Notes under the pieces: generated by a model
Database searches by the model: none
Told to the model about the DNA's origin: nothing
What the model saw: only the letters and a program-made list of their open reading frames with translations
Source of the DNA: a virus
Reading direction: 5' to 3' (one strand)
IMG/VR virus record: IMGVR_UViG_3300028082_000004
Span: 1-36,189 of that record
Length of the DNA: 36,189 bases
Made by a program: the position numbers and the translations under genes
Shown here: one piece after another, positions 1 through 6,810 of the stretch
Layout: every line of letters starts with the position of its first letter
Numbering within the stretch: the first letter of the stretch is position 1

Positions 1-101
1 GAACACGGCTTTCATGATACCGCCTTGAACAGTATTGAATGTAATCCTGTTGTGTTTAATAGGGGATTTTGAACGTTTTGGGACTATAAAAAACAAGTCA
101 T

Positions 102-121
102 TGGCGGAGAGACAGGGATTC
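102..121 (-). other. Candidate attachment core (attL): tRNA-Ser 3' end fragment
   Basis: Read on the minus strand, this 20-base stretch matches the end of a bacterial serine tRNA: the last part of the T-arm, the acceptor stem CTCTCCG, discriminator G and CCA-type end. Similarity stops inside the T-loop, as expected where phage DNA has replaced the tRNA 5' part. The integrase starts about 80 bases away. Positions 1-101 would then be host DNA downstream of the tRNA. No second core copy is in the window to prove it. Confidence 0.55.
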
Positions 122-204
122 TTAAAATGTAATTCATAAAGTATAGAAAATAAATATAGATAAAATATATTGTCGCGCTGTTGTCGCGCAATTATGATCA
201 AAGC
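122..204. other. AT-rich leader with a 9-bp direct repeat
   Basis: This stretch between the att core and the integrase is very AT-rich. It ends in two direct copies of TTGTCGCGC (170-178 and 181-189), 11 bases apart, about one helical turn. Such repeats near att are candidate arm-type integrase sites or a protein-binding site. No convincing promoter was picked out among the many AT-rich hexamers. Confidence 0.35.
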
Positions 205-1395
205 ATGGCAAATCTGTCAGTTTCGCTCTTGATCCGATACAAGGATTCGAACGGAAAATGGCGTCGGTCGCAGGCGGCGCGAGGCAAAAACGGTCGGGTT
301 CGGCCCGGATACGCGCAGGTGGGCGAGCAGCAAGTTGCCGTCTCGTCCTTCACTTACGATCTGCGGGTGCACGAGGGGCGGGTGTCGAAGTATGTATCCG
401 TGGGCGCGGTTGCTGCTGACGCCGACGCGGCCCGCGTGAAGCGTGAGAAGGTCATGGGCGCTCGCTCCTTTGCGGAAGATGCAGGGTTGAAGATTGAAGC
501 GGCCGAGACTCGGGAGGCGATTCGATCAGCAACATCCCGATACATCAAGGATGCGGAGGCACGCGGCGCAACCGAGGCGGCCATGCAGGCGCGCCTGGTC
601 CTCGATGAGTTTCAACTGGTCTGCCGGCGCAACTATGTCGACGAGATTGCGCGCGAGGACATTTTGCGTTTTCATGAGGCCCTGCGGAACCGGCGATGCG
701 CACCGCGCACCGTGGCCAACAAGCACAAGCGGCTGCGGTCGTTTCTGCTCTTCGTCAAGGTCGATCGGGAGATTATTCCGCCCGTGCCGCGCTACGACGT
801 GGAGTTGCCGACGATCTACAGCAAGCAGCAAGTTTCGGCGGCATTGCTGGCGGCAGACCCGTACATGCGGATTGTGATCGGCCTGGCGCTCAAGTGCGGC
901 CTACGGGATCAGGAGATTGCGCACCTTGAATGGAAGGACATCGACTGGCACGATGCCGTTCTGCGCGTGCGGAGCAAGGCGGCCTACGGTTTTCGCGTCA
1001 AAGACTCGGAAGAACGAGACATTCCGATCCCCGACGATCTTCTGAAAGAGCTCGACGCTTGGCGCGGCCAGAACGCAGACGCGGTTCTGGTTGTTGGTGG
1101 CAAGGGCGATAAGCCGAACCGTCACCTGCTGCGCGATCTGAAGCACATGGCGAAAAAGGCTGGGCTGAACTGCGGCGTATGCGATGGGTGCGCGTCACCC
1201 TTGCAGGAGTGCCGCGAGTGGACGTTGCACAAATTCCGGCGCACTTACTGCACCACCCTGCTTCGCTCCCGGATCGACCTGCGCACGGTGCAATCCTTCA
1301 TGGGCCATGCGGACATGGCCTCTACGATGCGTTACCTGCGACCAGCCTCCAGCAAGGAAGTACGGGAAAAGATGAACGCGGTCGATTTCGGGTAA
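205..1395 (+). CDS. int: Tyrosine recombinase (phage integrase)
   Basis: This is a site-specific integrase that would insert and excise the phage at the neighbouring att site. The 396-residue product has an N-terminal arm-binding region, a SAM-like core-binding region (about 115-200) and a C-terminal catalytic domain. The catalytic set is visible: Arg234 in GLRDQE, His342 and Arg345 in HKFR, His368 in MGHAD and nucleophile Tyr377 in MRYL. ATG 205 is preferred over an upstream in-frame TTG at 181 because MANLSVSLL looks like the natural N terminus and the TTG lies inside a direct repeat. The C-terminal tail KEVREKMNAVDFG reappears, diverged, at 2032-2076. The family assignment is secure. Confidence 0.93.
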   Translation: MANLSVSLLIRYKDSNGKWRRSQAARGKNGRVRPGYAQVGEQQVAVSSFTYDLRVHEGRVSKYVSVGAVAADADAARVKREKVMGARSFAEDAGLKIEAAETREAIRSATSRYIKDAEARGATEAAMQARLVLDEFQLVCRRNYVDEIAREDILRFHEALRNRRCAPRTVANKHKRLRSFLLFVKVDREIIPPVPRYDVELPTIYSKQQVSAALLAADPYMRIVIGLALKCGLRDQEIAHLEWKDIDWHDAVLRVRSKAAYGFRVKDSEERDIPIPDDLLKELDAWRGQNADAVLVVGGKGDKPNRHLLRDLKHMAKKAGLNCGVCDGCASPLQECREWTLHKFRRTYCTTLLRSRIDLRTVQSFMGHADMASTMRYLRPASSKEVREKMNAVDFG

Positions 1396-1425
1396 CCGAT
1401 CCTTGCCCACTTGGCAGGGGCCGAG

Positions 1426-1454
1426 TTGCTGTATGTGTGTACACATTGTATACT
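1426..1454 (+). promoter_or_regulatory. Promoter and palindromic operator of the relB-yafQ operon
   Basis: TTGCTG (1426-1431) and TATACT (1449-1454) are 17 bases apart and resemble -35 and -10 elements. The perfect palindrome TGTGTACACA (1436-1445) lies in the spacer, where antitoxin binding would block RNA polymerase. This fits the usual autoregulation of RelB/DinJ systems. The assignment is by inspection only. Confidence 0.6.
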
Positions 1455-1470
1455 CAATCAGGGTGAATAT

Positions 1471-1731
1471 ATGGCGACAGGGTTGGTACATATTCGTGTG
1501 GATGGAAAAGTGAAGGCCGAGGCCGCGAAGGCTTTGGCTTCAATGGGGATGACTGTTTCTGACGCTGTGCGAATTTTGCTGACTCGCGTGGCGGCCGAGA
1601 AGGTTTTTCCCTTCGAGCTTCGAAGCCCGAATCGTGAAACCGTGGCGGCAATGAAGGCAGGAAACCGTGGCGAGGTGTCCAAGGCCTCCAGCGTTGCGGC
1701 GATGATGGCGGCTCTGAATGCGGACGACTGA
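1471..1731 (+). CDS. RelB/DinJ-family antitoxin
   Basis: This 86-residue protein is the likely antitoxin for the adjacent YafQ-type toxin. Its N terminus (VHIRVDGKVKAEAAKALASMG) and the following MTVSDAVRILLTRVA segment are the ribbon-helix-helix DNA-binding fold of the RelB/DinJ family, whose C-terminal half wraps the toxin. The ATG at 1471 follows the GGGTGA ribosome site and starts exactly at the family N terminus. The gene overlaps the toxin start by 14 bases, so the two are translationally coupled. It lies directly downstream of the integrase, a common cargo position in prophages. Confidence 0.88.
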   Translation: MATGLVHIRVDGKVKAEAAKALASMGMTVSDAVRILLTRVAAEKVFPFELRSPNRETVAAMKAGNRGEVSKASSVAAMMAALNADD

Positions 1732-2002
1732 GTGGACAGCAGCTTTCAAGCGAGACTACAAGCGCACGAAGACAACACCACGGCACAAGGATATTGAAAC
1801 AGTGCTGCTTTCGGTTTCCAACAAGTTGGCAGCGGACGAGCTGCTCAAAGAGAAGTATCGCGATCACCCCCTGGGCGGTAACTGGAAAGATCATCGCGAG
1901 TGCCATTTAAAGCCTGACCTGCTGCTGATTTATAAAAAGCCCGATGATAAGACCCTGCGCTTTGTGCGCATGGGGTCACACAGCGAGTTGTTCAACCAAT
2001 AG
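1718..2002 (+). CDS. yafQ: YafQ-family mRNA interferase toxin
   Basis: This 94-residue RelE-superfamily toxin is predicted to cut mRNA on the ribosome. The residues needed in Escherichia coli YafQ are present at matching positions: His50, His63, Asp67 and the C-terminal His88 in GSHSELF, within the family hallmark GNWKDHRECHLKPD. The toxin therefore looks active. It is the second gene of the operon with the RelB/DinJ antitoxin, and its stop codon touches the stem of a rho-independent terminator. It probably serves as an addiction or abortive-infection cargo of the lysogen; that role is inferred. Confidence 0.92.
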   Translation: MRTTEWTAAFKRDYKRTKTTPRHKDIETVLLSVSNKLAADELLKEKYRDHPLGGNWKDHRECHLKPDLLLIYKKPDDKTLRFVRMGSHSELFNQ

Positions 2003-2023
2003 CCCGCATGAGCCGGGCTTTTT
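2001..2023 (+). terminator. Rho-independent terminator after yafQ
   Basis: The stem AGCCCG (2001-2006) pairs with CGGGCT (2014-2019), with a 7-base loop and a run of T from 2019 to 2023. It begins at the yafQ stop codon and would end the toxin-antitoxin transcript. Confidence 0.8.
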
Positions 2024-2031
2024 GCGTGTAG

Positions 2032-2076
2032 GTCAAGGAAGTGTGCGAAAAGGTCAATGCCGTTGACTTCGGATGA
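2032..2076 (+). pseudogene. Relic 3' end of a second integrase gene
   Basis: The frame reads VKEVCEKVNAVDFG followed by TGA. Eleven of 14 residues match the last 14 residues of the integrase at 205-1395 (SKEVREKMNAVDFG). Most nucleotide differences are third-position silent changes, so this is the tail of a diverged homologous integrase rather than a fresh duplication. No upstream integrase sequence is attached, because the terminator of the toxin-antitoxin operon lies directly before it. It looks like a scar from replacement of an older integrase by the present integrase-toxin-antitoxin block. Confidence 0.7.
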
Positions 2077-2085
2077 AACGAGAGG

Positions 2086-2502
2086 TTAGGCTACGCGGAT
2101 CTCCAGCGTTTTGTTCAGTGCTTTCAGTGCCGCAGCAATGCCGTCGATTTTCGAACCATAGCGTAGATCGGTCAGGCGAGTGACTTCTTGCGGTCTCACC
2201 TTCATACGGCGCGCCAGTTCTGCCGGCCGCACCTTCTGCAGTACCATTTCATTCAGCAGCAGGATCTTCGCGGACAACGATGAGGAAACTTCCACGCAGC
2301 GCTGTCCCCGCTTTGCCTGTGAAGGCGAAGGAACCTGATGCCGATCCTCGAAATAGAAATCCATGGCCGACTCCAAGGCATCCTTTGCATGATAGAGAGC
2401 GTCTTCAATGTTCTCTCCGTAGGTGATCGCCTCTGGAATGTCGGGAAACGTCACCGTATAGCCGCCTTCAGGTTCCTTCTTGAGCTTGACAGGATATTTC
2501 AT
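2086..2502 (-). CDS. hicB: HicB-family antitoxin
   Basis: This 138-residue antitoxin is predicted to neutralise HicA and repress the operon. Residues 1-50 (MKYPVKLKKEPEGGYTV, FPDIPEAITYGENIEDAL) form the partial RNase H-like HicB fold. Residues about 88-135 contain a Xre-type helix-turn-helix (RPAELARRMKVRPQEVTRL) for DNA binding. It lies 13 bases downstream of hicA and is co-transcribed with it on the minus strand. The likely operator is the palindrome at 2698-2723. Confidence 0.9.
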   Translation of the reverse strand: MKYPVKLKKEPEGGYTVTFPDIPEAITYGENIEDALYHAKDALESAMDFYFEDRHQVPSPSQAKRGQRCVEVSSSLSAKILLLNEMVLQKVRPAELARRMKVRPQEVTRLTDLRYGSKIDGIAAALKALNKTLEIRVA

Positions 2503-2515
2503 TGCGTTTCCTCCG

Positions 2516-2692
2516 TTACTTTAACCCGAGTTGCTTTTTGATGGCGTTCACGGTTCCGGCAGGCAATTCTTTTGCGTGCATCGGGATAATCGATTTCTTG
2601 CCGTTCAGAACCACGTGAAAGTGAGAGCCTTTCGCTGGCGTAAATGTTGCTCCCAACTTGACTAGCCACCGCTTCAGCTCGCTGCTCTTCAT
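2516..2692 (-). CDS. hicA: HicA-family mRNA interferase toxin
   Basis: This short gene encodes 58 residues beginning MKSSELKRWLVKLGA and ending IKKQLGLK. It has the double-stranded-RNA-binding-like fold of HicA toxins. The motif KGSHFHVVLNGKK carries the conserved catalytic histidine (His24), and PMHAKELPAGTVNAIKKQ is the typical second half. The toxin precedes its antitoxin, the usual hicAB order. HicA proteins cleave mRNA, and nothing here suggests inactivation. Confidence 0.9.
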   Translation of the reverse strand: MKSSELKRWLVKLGATFTPAKGSHFHVVLNGKKSIIPMHAKELPAGTVNAIKKQLGLK

Positions 2693-2697
2693 GGTTT

Positions 2698-2727
2698 AAA
2701 GATAAACGAAAACGTTTATCTTTGCAA
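2698..2727 (-). promoter_or_regulatory. hicAB promoter with perfect 11-bp palindromic operator
   Basis: AAAGATAAACG (2698-2708) and its exact reverse complement (2713-2723) flank a 4-base spacer, just upstream of the hicA start. On the minus strand TTGCAA (2722-2727) and TATCTT (2699-2704) are 17 bases apart, a plausible -35/-10 pair with the operator filling the promoter. HicB, which carries a helix-turn-helix, is the natural ligand. Confidence 0.7.
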
Positions 2728-2806
2728 GCCGGAATTTTGCCTGAGACTCGTTGATAAGTGCGATCACCTAAAATGATGAAAATCCAGATGTTTCACAGGG
2801 GAGTAT

Positions 2807-3493
2807 ATGGGCATGCTGTCATGGCTATTTGGTCGCAAGGATGCGGCTTTAGTTCAACCGTCCGTCAAGAGCATTTCCGCCAATTCGCCCGTCCCACGCA
2901 AGCGCATGGACGATCGAGATATAGCTTGGAGAAACTTCAATAAGGAACTGCTGAGGCACGCCACAGACAAGAACATGGGGTTGTATGTAAATGTCCTTTT
3001 GAATATGGGTATTCAACTCCGCAAAGAAGAAAAGCACGGTCAAGCTGTACGTAAGTTTCTAGAAGTTCTGTATTTAGATGCGAGCGGTCCTTGCAATTCC
3101 AATGGCGCCGTAAAGTGGACTCCTGAGACCACAATTATCGCTCCAGGCGTTGTTGAGTGGGCCTGTCGCTCTGCTCTCGAGGTCGGCTATGGTCTCGAAA
3201 AAATAGAGGAAGTTTTTATGCAGGCGGCAGAAGTGCAACGCAAGGCTGTGCAGCCGGTATTCGCTCCTGCCGGTGCATGGAAGAAGATAAAACCCGCCAT
3301 CAGCGTTGTCTATGAGGTCTGGAAGGCCAAACATGACGCTGCGATTATTAGGGCTGAAAAGCGAGAGCAAAAAGAAAAAGAGAAAGCTGGCAGAGCTGCT
3401 TTGAGAACCGAAAAAGCAGCCCTGAAGGCCATGCAATCAGCAGAGGCTCCCAAAACTCGCAAGAGGCGCAAAAAGCCAGAGCTTGAATCGTAG
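2807..3493 (+). CDS. Unknown accessory protein with basic, charged C terminus
   Basis: I do not recognise this 228-residue protein. It begins MGMLSWLFGRK, which could be a short amphipathic membrane-touching helix. Residues about 50-160 look alpha-helical and may form repeat-type helices (NMGIQLRKEEKHGQAVRKFLEVLYLDASG resembles a TPR-like pair). Residues about 175-228 are very rich in Lys, Arg, Glu and Ala, likely a coiled coil ending in a basic tail. A strong AGGGGAG ribosome site precedes ATG 2807. Base composition is more AT-rich than the phage core. The gene converges on the repressor gene with only 5 bases between stops. It is probably lysogen-expressed cargo; the function is unknown. 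Confidence 0.65.
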   Translation: MGMLSWLFGRKDAALVQPSVKSISANSPVPRKRMDDRDIAWRNFNKELLRHATDKNMGLYVNVLLNMGIQLRKEEKHGQAVRKFLEVLYLDASGPCNSNGAVKWTPETTIIAPGVVEWACRSALEVGYGLEKIEEVFMQAAEVQRKAVQPVFAPAGAWKKIKPAISVVYEVWKAKHDAAIIRAEKREQKEKEKAGRAALRTEKAALKAMQSAEAPKTRKRRKKPELES

Positions 3494-3498
3494 TCCTT

Positions 3499-4179
3499 TT
3501 ACTTCTTCGGTGACTCGCTGAACCAGCCGAGGACGCGGCCGACGATGCCGTCGCCGTCCAACTCGGAGAGCGGCATCACGTCGTAGCGCGGGCTGACGTG
3601 ATAGGCCACCAGAATGTACATCGACTTGGTGCGGCGCAGAAACTTGATGGTGATGCCCCCATCGACCCGCGCGGCCACCAGGGAGTTCACCAGCTTCTTG
3701 GGGTCGCGCTGACTCACATCAATAAAGACAACCGCTCCTGACAGAATCAACGGTTCCATAGAGCCACCCTTGACGCGGATGGCCACCACGTTGCCGTGGC
3801 CGTCGCGGAAGAGGCTGAGTGGCATGTCGAGCGTCGTCTCGATTTCTCTTTCGTCCACCATGCGCGGCGTGCCTGCGGCAGCCGGATCATGCAACAGGTT
3901 CACGCTCAATGCCGGACGACCGTCTGTTGACGAGTTTGGTTCGGATTGCGAGACGAAAGCGGACAGGCCCGAGGCATCTAGGAGCTGGCGTTTGAGGGTC
4001 TCATTGGTGGTAAGCGCTGCGATTTTAACGAGGTTATCGTTGCTGGGATTTTTCTTCCCGCTTTCCCAGGCGGCAATAATACCCTGTACAACTCCGATTT
4101 TCTCGGCAAACTGTATCTGAGTCATTCCAAGTGACTTGCGGATAGACCTAATCGGAGAGTCTAAACCAATATCTCTCAT
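3499..4179 (-). CDS. CI-like phage repressor (HTH plus S24 peptidase)
   Basis: This 226-residue protein should maintain lysogeny by repressing the divergent early promoter. Residues about 10-65 are a Xre-family helix-turn-helix (MTQIQFAEKIGVVQGIIAAWESGKK). Residues about 110-220 are an S24/LexA-like self-cleaving domain with nucleophile Ser140 in GGSMEP and general base Lys179. An Ala102-Gly103 pair in the linker is the probable autocleavage site, which would allow RecA-dependent induction. A good AAGGAG ribosome site lies before the ATG. An operator-like sequence overlaps the start codon, suggesting autoregulation. Confidence 0.92.
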   Translation of the reverse strand: MRDIGLDSPIRSIRKSLGMTQIQFAEKIGVVQGIIAAWESGKKNPSNDNLVKIAALTTNETLKRQLLDASGLSAFVSQSEPNSSTDGRPALSVNLLHDPAAAGTPRMVDEREIETTLDMPLSLFRDGHGNVVAIRVKGGSMEPLILSGAVVFIDVSQRDPKKLVNSLVAARVDGGITIKFLRRTKSMYILVAYHVSPRYDVMPLSELDGDGIVGRVLGWFSESPKK

Positions 4180-4244
4180 AGAGTTTTCTCCTTGAAAACT
4201 ATCTCTTCTAGAGATATTCTGTACTCACTCCCGTAAAGAGTGAG
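4171..4244. promoter_or_regulatory. Lysogeny switch: early promoter and paired operators
   Basis: The rightward promoter is TTGAAA (4192-4197) and TATTCT (4215-4220) with a 17-base spacer. Operator O1, ATCTCT-TCT-AGAGAT (4201-4215), fills the spacer. A second, partial copy, ATCTCT-CAT-AGAG (4171-4183), starts exactly 30 bases away and overlaps the repressor start codon, putting both on the same DNA face. A further inverted repeat, CTCACTC (4224-4230) with GAGTGAG (4238-4244), lies in the early leader and could be a third binding site or an RNA hairpin. Confidence 0.7.
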
Positions 4245-4250
4245 GTTCAA

Positions 4251-4499
4251 ATGCGAAGCAAATCCAATTTTAACGGCCAAACCTCAGAAGAGCGCCAGCT
4301 TATTGCTGAGCAGCAGTTTATCCGGCTGCGCAAGCTGAACTACCGCGCTATCGGTCGCCGATTGGGGTGCTCGTCCAACACGGTCAAGCAGGTGGCGCTG
4401 GGAATCAACCTGAACGAACGCGTGATGGAAGAGCTCCTCAAAGAGTGGCGAGAGGTCAAGGACCGCACGACTGACTACGAGTTCTGGAGGGCAGCATGA
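4251..4499 (+). CDS. Cro-like helix-turn-helix regulator
   Basis: This 82-residue protein is the first gene of the early operon, divergent from the repressor. The segment FIRLRKLNYRAIGRRLGCSSNTVKQVALG is a helix-turn-helix of the kind found in Cro/CII-type or sigma-like small regulators. By position it should be the Cro or CII equivalent. Its stop overlaps the next start (ATGA). The exact role in the switch cannot be read from sequence. Confidence 0.7.
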   Translation: MRSKSNFNGQTSEERQLIAEQQFIRLRKLNYRAIGRRLGCSSNTVKQVALGINLNERVMEELLKEWREVKDRTTDYEFWRAA

Positions 4500-4699
4500 C
4501 CGGCGATATTGCCTCCCTTATCGAACAGCATCGTGGCGGTATGACCGTCAAGTGCTTGAGCGAGATCACAGGCATTGCCTCGCCCACGCTCTACGCGATG
4601 GCCAGAGACAACCGCATTCCGGCGGTCAAGGTCAGCACCCGGGTGATTTTCGATCCGGCCAAGGTGGCCGCTTGGTGGCGCAGCAAAGAAGCCGCCTAA
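4496..4699 (+). CDS. Excisionase-like HTH protein
   Basis: This 67-residue protein has the MerR/excisionase-type winged-helix layout: VKCLSEITGIASPTLYAMARDNRIPAVKVSTRVIFDPAKVAAWW. Proteins of this type bind a recorded DNA site through the first helix pair and bend DNA, often as Xis. Alternatively it could be an early transcriptional regulator. It overlaps the preceding gene by four bases and is in the early operon, so it would be expressed on induction, as an excisionase should be. Confidence 0.7.
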   Translation: MTGDIASLIEQHRGGMTVKCLSEITGIASPTLYAMARDNRIPAVKVSTRVIFDPAKVAAWWRSKEAA

Positions 4700-4726
4700 A
4701 CCGCAACAGCAGCACTGGAGAATGAC

Positions 4727-5740
4727 ATGACACAGAGCATTGATCTAGAGACCGACCTTGTAACCCCAGCCTCGGAAGAGGAGCGCAAGGCCGCTTGGCT
4801 GGCCGAGCGCAAGACCTGCATCACGGGAACGGAGATCAGTGCGATCTTCGGCCTATCCCCGTGGATGAAGCCCATCGACGTGTGGGCCGACAAGAAAGGC
4901 TTTCGCGAGCCCATCCCCGAAACCCCTCAGCTCCGCGCAGGCAAGCGCTTCGAGCGCGCCATTCTTGAGGAGTATTCGGCGATCAACCAGATTCCCCTCG
5001 ATTTCGCTGATCACTACCAACTGATCAAAGTTCCCGGCTTCCCCTTGCTGGGCGCGACGCTGGATGCGCGCTGGACCATCGGGGACCGCCGCCCGGTCGA
5101 CGCCAAGAATCTGCGCTTCAAGGATGACGCGTGGGGCGACGACGGATCGAGCGAGTTCCCGGACTACTACCGCATGCAGCTCCACGTGCAGGCCATGGCC
5201 TGCACGACTCCTGCCGCCGAGCTGGCACCGTGCTTCAGTGGGCAGGACTTCTACCGCTACATCCTGCCGCACGATCCCGAGGTCGACGACCTGCTGAAGG
5301 AAGAGGCCGAGCGCTGGTGGAAGAAGCACATCATCGACGGCGTGCAGCCGGAACCGGATGGATCAGAGAGTTTCACCACCTACCTGAAGACGCGCTTCAA
5401 GCGGAACAAATTGGATCTGATCGAGGCCACGGACGAAGCCCGCGAAATCATCGACGGACTCAAGCTGGCCAAGGACGAGCTCGCACAGGCCGAGCAAAAG
5501 AAGGCCCTGGCCGAGCAGAATCTCAAGCTCCTCGTTGGCGACCACGAAGGCATTGCCGGCCTCTGCACTTGGAAGAGCAACAAGGACAGCGAGAAGACCG
5601 ACTACGAGGCCGTGACGATCAAACTGCGTGATCGGCTCGAGTCAGCCATCGGCATGAAGGACGCCTTTGACCTTTTCCAAGAATCCAAGCTGGACAACAC
5701 CAAGACCGCGCCGGGCGCCCGCGTCCTGCGGCTTAAGTAG
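4727..5740 (+). CDS. YqaJ-family viral recombinase exonuclease
   Basis: This 337-residue nuclease of the lambda-exonuclease/YqaJ group would resect double-stranded DNA for phage recombination. Motifs are in order: RKTCITGTEISAIFGLSPW (29-46), Glu76 in the G-R-FE segment, LGATLDARW with Asp113, and VDAKN with Asp125 and Lys127 as the PD-(D/E)xK core. The C-terminal third (about 225-275) is a charged coiled coil. It is followed 9 bases later by a probable single-strand annealing protein, giving the usual exonuclease-annealase pair. Confidence 0.88.
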   Translation: MTQSIDLETDLVTPASEEERKAAWLAERKTCITGTEISAIFGLSPWMKPIDVWADKKGFREPIPETPQLRAGKRFERAILEEYSAINQIPLDFADHYQLIKVPGFPLLGATLDARWTIGDRRPVDAKNLRFKDDAWGDDGSSEFPDYYRMQLHVQAMACTTPAAELAPCFSGQDFYRYILPHDPEVDDLLKEEAERWWKKHIIDGVQPEPDGSESFTTYLKTRFKRNKLDLIEATDEAREIIDGLKLAKDELAQAEQKKALAEQNLKLLVGDHEGIAGLCTWKSNKDSEKTDYEAVTIKLRDRLESAIGMKDAFDLFQESKLDNTKTAPGARVLRLK

Positions 5741-5749
5741 GAGGCTGTA

Positions 5750-6751
5750 ATGGCAGAACAAACCGCAGCATTGACGTATACGCCAAAAGAGACGGCCATC
5801 GCCAAGGTGACCGAGACGGCGTCAACCGCCCTGGCCGCGCAAGCCAAGGCTACCATCGAAGCCCGGTACATCATGGCCGAGCGTAACCCTCGTGACTTCG
5901 ACGTGGTCCGAGAAAAGCTTCTCAAGGATTGCAACCGTCCGAGTTTTGCGGCGGTGGCTATCTATCACAAGCCCATCGGCAACGGTGTTGAAGGACCGAG
6001 TATCCGGTTTGCTGAGGCCGCGCTTCGGGCCATGGGCAACGTGGATGTATCGACCCAGACGGTCTACGACGACGACGATCGGCGCATCGTGCGCGTGAGT
6101 GTTACCGATCTGGAAGCCAATCTCCCATACTCCCAAGACGTGACCATCACCAAAACGGTAGAGCGCCGCAAGCTGGCCAAGGGCGACACACCGCTCCGCA
6201 CCCGCCTCAACAGCTACGGCGACACGCTTTACATCCTGCCGGGCACCGATGACGACATTCTCAACAAGCAAGGCGCGTTGATTTCGAAGGCCGTTCGCAC
6301 CTTGGGTCTCCGCATCGTCCCAGGCGACTTGATTGATGAGGCCATGGCCGAGGTCCGCAGCACCCAGCGCCGCAAAGACGCTGAAGACCCAGACGCCGCA
6401 AAGCGCAACCTCTTCGACGCTTTCTCCGCGCAGGGAGTGACGTCGGAACAGCTTAAAGAGTATCTAGGGCACGCGGGCGCCACTCTTAACCCAAAAGAGC
6501 TTTCCGAGCTTCGGGGTCTGTTTGCAGCACTCAGGGATGGCGAGACGAGTTGGCGGGAAATCATGGATGCCAAGAAACCACCTGCATCGGGTACCGGTGC
6601 GCCCCAAACCGCAACCAGCGGCCAAGGCGGTGAGCATTCGCTCAAGGATGCGCTGAAAAGCGCCGCCGGACGCCAGCGAGCCGAGCAGCCTGCGGCGCAG
6701 CCGGAAGCTCATCACGCTGCTGGTTCCGAAGACGACCAATTCTTCAACTAA
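5750..6751 (+). CDS. Probable single-strand annealing protein (recombinase partner)
   Basis: This 333-residue protein directly follows the YqaJ exonuclease with a GGAGG ribosome site. The central part, with EGPSIRFAEAALRAMGNVDV and later GALISKAVRTLGLRIVPGDL, is conserved in phage proteins next to recombination exonucleases, where RecT, Erf or Rad52-like annealases sit. It is not clearly one of the classical families by eye. The last 60 residues are a low-complexity linker ending in an acidic tip (GSEDDQFFN). Such acidic tips in DNA-processing proteins can bind SSB-type partners. The annealing role is inferred mainly from synteny. Confidence 0.55.
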   Translation: MAEQTAALTYTPKETAIAKVTETASTALAAQAKATIEARYIMAERNPRDFDVVREKLLKDCNRPSFAAVAIYHKPIGNGVEGPSIRFAEAALRAMGNVDVSTQTVYDDDDRRIVRVSVTDLEANLPYSQDVTITKTVERRKLAKGDTPLRTRLNSYGDTLYILPGTDDDILNKQGALISKAVRTLGLRIVPGDLIDEAMAEVRSTQRRKDAEDPDAAKRNLFDAFSAQGVTSEQLKEYLGHAGATLNPKELSELRGLFAALRDGETSWREIMDAKKPPASGTGAPQTATSGQGGEHSLKDALKSAAGRQRAEQPAAQPEAHHAAGSEDDQFFN

Positions 6752-6810
6752 ACCGAACTGACAAGACGGGGCGGCCTTGCACTGCCCCGCGCCAAAGAAA
6801 CGAGGATGAC

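Noticed and set aside
1396-1420. Hairpin after the integrase as a terminator
   Set aside because: The stem CCTTGCC/GGCAGGG contains a wobble and is not followed by a T-run.
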